Assembly (NCBI GenBank): GCA_000697335.1 | Contig: JNEM01014156.1 | Location: 1 to 24,485, forward strand | DNA length: 24,485 nt | Direction: 5' to 3' | Source of the DNA: Conidiobolus incongruus B7586 | Taxonomy: Eukaryota; Entomophthoromycota; Entomophthoromycetes; Entomophthorales; Conidiobolaceae | Shown: piece by piece, positions 20,100 to 24,485 of the stretch | How the letters are laid out: every line of letters starts with the position of its first letter | Position numbering within the stretch: the first letter of the stretch is position 1 | The notes under the pieces: model-generated | What the model saw: only the letters and a program-made list of their open reading frames with translations | Database searches by the model: none | Told to the model about the DNA's origin: nothing | Position numbers and translations under genes: made by a program

Positions 20100-21296
20100 T
20101 TAAAGGTAGCTTTTAGCAATAACTTGGAGTAATTTGGTGATGATATCAGCTTTAGAAGTCAATTCACTCAATGGAACTTTCAAATCGGAAGCAATTCCGT
20201 TAGCAATAGTTTTAAAGCTAGTGGGGTTGTCAAGATATAGAACAACACCAGTAAGGATATTACCAATATAAGGAACCATACTAGTACCAGCAGTGGCGAA
20301 ATTGATGAGCAATTTAGCAGAGGTATTAGGAGCTGGTTTAGGAATAGTTTGGAGCTTTTGGCCATCTTCGCAACTTATATATTCATCACCGGGTCTTGTG
20401 GGAAGAGTTTTACAGAATGTTATTTCTTCAAGACCTGGTTCTCCGTCTATCATAGTCTTTCTTTTACGCTTGTCATCGTGAGTACATTCTTTCGCGGGAT
20501 GCCAACCATGATTCTTGTTATCAACACTGAAATCATTCCTCTCAATTCCAATACAGTCAGAAACATCTGGAATATTATTGGATTTAAGAAGTTTTAGCAT
20601 ATTAATAGCGACGAAGCATTTGTGATTAATTGTCAAGGTATATTCGGGATTGAATAATAAAACTTCATTATTAGCGTCTGGATTACTTGACATATTCTCG
20701 TGAATCATATTGCATTTTCTATTATCGGCTCCGAATAAATTGACTCCGAATTTGGCTGTGAGTTTGTCTTTAATAACTGATTTCTGAAAATCAAGTCTAG
20801 AGTACATAGTTTGGTTCCATTCGTTAATGTAGAGTAAGGGTACTTGAATTACTTCAATGGGTTTGTTTAAGACGATCTTCCAATGGGATTGATTGAATTT
20901 TAATGCATCTTCAATAGCTACCCATTGACTCGATTCGGCATTTTCAGATACTGGAGTTGAAAAGGTTTTGACTGTTCCATTAGTATTGATCATAGCTTTT
21001 GGAGCATAATATTGTCGATACCATTCTGAGCAGGTGAAAGGCTTGGAAAAATCAAACATTCCAAGGTGTTTCTTGGCAGTAACAGCATCTGGTGAAATAG
21101 AAATTTTGTACCAATCGCAATGACTATAGCAATGATAATTGTTTCTGAATCTTACAAGCATCGAGCCGTGCAACTGCTCATCGGAGTATGCAACATCTCC
21201 TGAAAACTGTTGAACGCATCCAAAATCGACTTCACGATCTACAATTGAGGCGGATGCCTTTAAAATTAAGAAAACATTTACTAAAGATGACAACAT
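20100..21296 (-). CDS. Unrecognised secreted cysteine-containing glycoprotein, 398 residues
   Basis: A complete intronless frame; no family recognised. The N-terminus is a signal peptide (MLSSLVNVFLILKASAS, cleavage likely after residue 17). The mature part has ten cysteines (27, 56, 60, 89, 195, 227, 248, 271, 295, 309), an even number fit for disulfides, and five N-glycosylation sequons (Asn 106, 135, 161, 201, 324). All cysteines lie before residue 310. After a basic cluster KRKRK at 276-280, a possible Kex2-type site, and a Pro-rich linker (residues 319-324), residues 328-355 form a hydrophobic Gly/Ala-containing segment (FATAGTSMVPYIGNILTG) followed by an amphipathic tail to 398. It could be cell-surface, secreted, or a candidate effector. 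The tail might associate with membranes. No GPI signal is evident, since the last residues are charged. Short frames on both strands inside it are shadows. Confidence 0.85.
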   Translation of the reverse strand: MLSSLVNVFLILKASASIVDREVDFGCVQQFSGDVAYSDEQLHGSMLVRFRNNYHCYSHCDWYKISISPDAVTAKKHLGMFDFSKPFTCSEWYRQYYAPKAMINTNGTVKTFSTPVSENAESSQWVAIEDALKFNQSHWKIVLNKPIEVIQVPLLYINEWNQTMYSRLDFQKSVIKDKLTAKFGVNLFGADNRKCNMIHENMSSNPDANNEVLLFNPEYTLTINHKCFVAINMLKLLKSNNIPDVSDCIGIERNDFSVDNKNHGWHPAKECTHDDKRKRKTMIDGEPGLEEITFCKTLPTRPGDEYISCEDGQKLQTIPKPAPNTSAKLLINFATAGTSMVPYIGNILTGVVLYLDNPTSFKTIANGIASDLKVPLSELTSKADIITKLLQVIAKSYL

Positions 21297-23104
21297 TAAA
21301 ATATAATATCAACTTTTGAAGCAACTATTGCTAATTGATAGTTTCCAGCCAAAGATTCAACTCAATCAATTATATAATAATCACAGTTTATCCACAACCA
21401 AAATTCAATTAAACTTTGAGAATTTTTATTTCCAGATTTTCAACTTCATCCATATTGGGTAACATTCAAAATGTAACAATTCTGTCTATCCGATGAGAGT
21501 TGAGACAAAACGAATAACGTGAACTAAACGATAATGGAGCAAATCTTATAATCCTCATTATATTCAATCAAATGAACAGGACAATTTCGCTCATAATCAT
21601 TCAATTTTGTTTGATCCTTGAAATTTATTTAATCTATACCACTTAAATCATGTTTTAGCCCCAAAATCTACAGACAAAATTGAATATTATTGATCCAGTT
21701 AAGTAAAATTAATTCGTTGAATTCTTTGGTATATTTAGTTCAAAATTTCAGTATTATAATTATAATGTCCAACTAGTTATAAAGCTAGTCATATTTAATA
21801 ATAATAATGATAATATACATAGAAAAATTTATTAATTATTAAGTTACTAATCTATATAAAAAACTATACGGATATTATTAACTTAGATTGTTAATTTAAT
21901 ATCTATGTAATATGGGAATATTAATATATAAATTGAAATTTTATTTATTGGAGATTAATGATTGCTTTTATTAGATGAAACATAATTCAAAATATAACTA
22001 TTATGACTAATTTAATATTTAAAATATATTCTATAGAATATATAAATGACTTTAGATATTTTTGTTAGCAATATTATTTAAAATTTTCAAACATATATTA
22101 ATGTACATAAAAGAGATTAAAATCAATTTTAAAAATTTAAAATTCTTTTAAAAACAAAATATAATACTCAAAGAACCAAATTATAACCTGATATGAATAT
22201 AATCAAAATTAATAGAAATATAAGAATATATTTATTTTATTGAAATTTTATGTATTTACTAAAAACATTATTAAATTATTGAAATTATAGATATTTTTCC
22301 AATTTAATATATATAATTTATATCATTAAATCCATTAATATTAAATATTTTGTAAAAAATATTTAAAGAAATTATCATGTCAAGAATAAACCATATAGAA
22401 TTGATATTAATAATTGAAGATAATAATTAAAAATTTGCATATTATACTGTAAAAAGAAGAAATAATAGTATTTCTCAATAATCATATATATTATAGGGAT
22501 ATTTGATACTTTTATTTATATTTTTTTTAAATTTTATATATTAAAAAACTTTTTCATTTTATTCCTTTTTAATAAGAAAAAAATAAATTAATTATTCAAA
22601 ATTAGTACGAATAATAGATAATAGAAATGTTACCAAAATAATCTGAATAAAGATTTCGAGACGATGTTTTTTGATATTAATGCTCAAATTTATCATTTCT
22701 GTTAAATTAATACAATATACTAATATATATTTACTAAAATTTAATCGCAGTTATGTATTTTTAAATATGCCATTTATAGATTTTGTTGATTTTCAAGGCA
22801 AACATTTAATTATTGATAAAATAATACAATATATAAAATCGATTATGAAATATTTATTGAATTTTAAATAATTTTTAATACAATATTTTATTGAAATTCA
22901 TAATTAGTATATCTTTCAATCTTTGATATCAAAATATTAAATAATTTGAAAATTTACTAACTAATGAATTATTATATATATAATATATAAATTTTCATTT
23001 TTTACTAATAATTCCAATATTAATTTTATTATGTTATATTATATAGTTATTTTAAAATTATTATTATTATAATTTAGAAATAATTTAAAATAATAAAAAT
23101 ATTT
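21297..23104. other. Promoter side of the secreted-protein gene, then AT-rich spacer
   Basis: The first 420 bp (21297-21720) is richer in GC than the rest and lies upstream of the secreted-protein gene, so it probably holds its promoter and leader. No motif stands out. From 21720 to 23104 the sequence is A/T-dominated. A 63-codon ATG-led frame at 22680-22871 (+) is the only sizeable one; its composition is Ile/Lys/Tyr-rich as chance frames are here, and I do not call it a gene. Confidence 0.5.
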
Positions 23105-23231
23105 GATTGGTTAAAAATATTACCTTGAATTTAAAAAAAAATGGGAAATTTTTTAATTTCTGATTTTTCAAACATATTATTAGTTTTGAATATTCAAAAC
23201 TATATAAAATAAAAAGAAATTATATATACTA
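23105..23231 (-). repeat. Flanking repeat unit, right copy (inverted)
   Basis: Reverse complement of the unit at 2825-2935. Shared blocks include tgattttttcaaa-type sequence, aatgggaaattttttaat and atattattagttt. It directly abuts the Tc1 relic at 23232, with TA at 23230-23231 between them. Confidence 0.7.
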
Positions 23232-23440
23232 GCTTGTAAAAATAAGTTATAAAACTATAAATATAAATATTTTTATTAATATCTTAATCAATTTTAATTT
23301 AAATAAACTTATATTAAATTATTTAATTAATATATATTTTTTATTTATAATATAATATATAAAGTTAAATTTAACTAATTATTAATTGATATATTAAAAT
23401 TAAAAGGATATTTAAGATAAGTTATAAATTTATAAATTTT
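23232..23440 (+). repeat. Terminal inverted repeat of Tc1 relic copy 2
   Basis: Matches both terminal repeats of copy 1. Tip gcttgtaaaaataagttata against acttacaaaagtaagttata; inner end ataagttataaatttataaat. The partner end is outside the window. Confidence 0.72.
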
Positions 23441-23469
23441 AATATTAATAAAAAAATTAATATCTAGTA

Positions 23470-24480
23470 TATCTATCTTTTGTTTTTCTAACCTTTTTAA
23501 ATTTATAAGGTATAGAGTCAACTATCTTTTTATATTAAATAAAACTAATATTATTCTAAGCTTCTTGAATATACTCTTAAAGTAAATTTAAATTTTTTGT
23601 TATAGGGAAAGCTTTAATTAATTATTTTAATTAATCCTAAAAATATTCAATTAAGTTAAAATTTAGAGATTGAGGAAGTTAATTTATAATAATAATAATT
23701 TTGTTATCTTTAAGCCATTTAATGGTAGAATTTATAATATAGCAAAAGGTACTATCTTATTAAAAAATAATGTTTAATTTATTTAACTTATACTATTTAA
23801 TAATTTTTTTCAATTTATTATTTAGAATATTTTAGTATATCTTAATATTAATTCCCCTATTAACCTTATAAAAACATATTATATTTAAAAATAATATATA
23901 TACCCAAATTATAATTATCTTATCATTATATTTTTAAATTATAATAATATAATAATCACATAGTAATTTTTAATTTTTTTTTGAAATATCTAATTTTTTT
24001 ATTAAATTTATTAAGATATATTTTGATTATAATAAATTAAATAATTTTACTTTAGTTAATTTTAATTTAATTTTAATGTTAACATTTAAACTCCTATTTA
24101 ACTTTATAGTAAAATATCTTTAATTGGGGGTGTTTTTTTAAGATATGAATGATATTTATTTTAATATAAAACATATATAATAATATTAACATTAATTAAT
24201 ATTCTTATATAGTTTTATAATTCTTATTGTATTTTTACAATAATATTATATTTACCTATATTTATTAATCTATAAATATATTTTTTATCATGCTTATATA
24301 TAATTTTAATACACTTGAGTTTTAATTTAAGTGTTTATTTAACCTTATTCTTAATAACCTTAATTATAATAGATTAATTAATATTAATAATTTGAATAAT
24401 CTTATAAATTGATTTATTTTCATTATAAAATTAATTAATATATAAATAAACTTTCTTAAAGAAAGATTTAAATATTATAA
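23470..24480 (-). pseudogene. Decayed Tc1-type transposase, copy 2
   Basis: Same transposase as at 429-1470. The catalytic Asp codon GAT is at 23756-23754 and here the final catalytic Glu codon GAA survives (23648-23646), in text resembling F-N-L-I-E-Y. One extra ATT codon in an ATT run lies between them, so the spacing is 35 residues rather than 34. Segments T-I-K-W-L-K-D-N-K and L-P-Q-S are better preserved than in copy 1. It still has many in-frame stops and is dead. Confidence 0.75.
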
Positions 24481-24485
24481 TATTA

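Larger units (their letters stand above)
23232..24485 (-). mobile_element. Tc1-type DNA transposon relic, copy 2 (partial, cut by window end)
   Basis: Inverted second copy of the element at 107-1668. It aligns from the terminal repeat through to about position 419 of copy 1, so some 310 bp, including the other terminal repeat, should lie beyond the window. The TA target at 23230-23231 marks this end. Differences from copy 1 are mostly transitions, on both sides. Confidence 0.83.

Noticed and set aside
20180-20597. Three short frames (61, 62 and 82 codons) on both strands
   Set aside because: All lie inside the secreted-protein gene in other frames and resemble no protein.
21495-21535. Hammerhead-like core (ccgatgag ... 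cgaataac)
   Set aside because: The conserved CTGATGA and GAAA cores are not met and no three-stem fold is apparent.
22680-22871. 63-codon ATG-led + strand frame in the right spacer
   Set aside because: Composition is Ile/Lys/Tyr/Leu-rich as expected from AT-rich chance frames; no family resemblance, and no gene-like rise in GC around it. A small real gene cannot be fully excluded.
1-24485. tRNA, rRNA or CRISPR features
   Set aside because: I found no tRNA T-loop word in a plausible cloverleaf, no rRNA-like GC-rich core, and no regularly spaced repeats; the window is eukaryotic.

Overview
The window comes from a very AT-rich eukaryotic genome, almost certainly a fungus. It holds a single-copy Arp2/3 subunit gene and a CCZ1 gene, both split by tiny GT...AG introns (41-57 bp), and degraded transposons whose copies differ almost only by C-to-T and G-to-A transitions, as repeat-induced point mutation (RIP) produces. 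Phylum cannot be settled by eye. The Arp2/3 gene argues against microsporidia, and the RIP-like decay suggests a RIP-competent lineage, best known in Ascomycota and Basidiomycota.

Left flank (1-9551) is a transposon graveyard. It contains a Tc1-type DNA transposon relic on the + strand (107-1668, TA on both sides, about 200-bp terminal inverted repeats), a mariner-type relic on the - strand (about 1703-2825), and a 5.7-kb Ty3/gypsy chromovirus fossil (3838-9551, two 400-bp LTRs, ATATA target duplication). A perfect 19-base Tn5 mosaic end at 1684-1702, flanked by an 11-bp direct repeat, is a sequencing-library artefact left in the assembly.

The central gene island (10485-21296) is visibly richer in GC at its genes. 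It holds CCZ1 (four exons, -), ARPC3/ARC18 (two exons, -), an unrecognised 552-residue low-complexity protein (+) and an unrecognised 398-residue secreted cysteine-containing glycoprotein (-, convergent with the previous gene). A stretch at 16330-17090 has gene-like composition but no intact reading frame. The spacers are 70-85% AT by eye and otherwise empty.

Right flank (23105-24485) carries a second copy of the same Tc1 relic, in inverted orientation and cut by the window end, next to the same roughly 110-bp flanking sequence seen at 2825-2935. The gene island therefore lies between two inverted copies of one transposon-plus-flank unit.

The genes do not form a pathway. CCZ1 acts in Rab7 activation on endosomes and vacuoles, ARPC3 in branched actin assembly, and the other two have unknown roles. 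I found no convincing new system. The items most worth a second look are the secreted protein, the C-terminal region of the 552-residue protein, the inverted Tc1 units and the adapter remnant.
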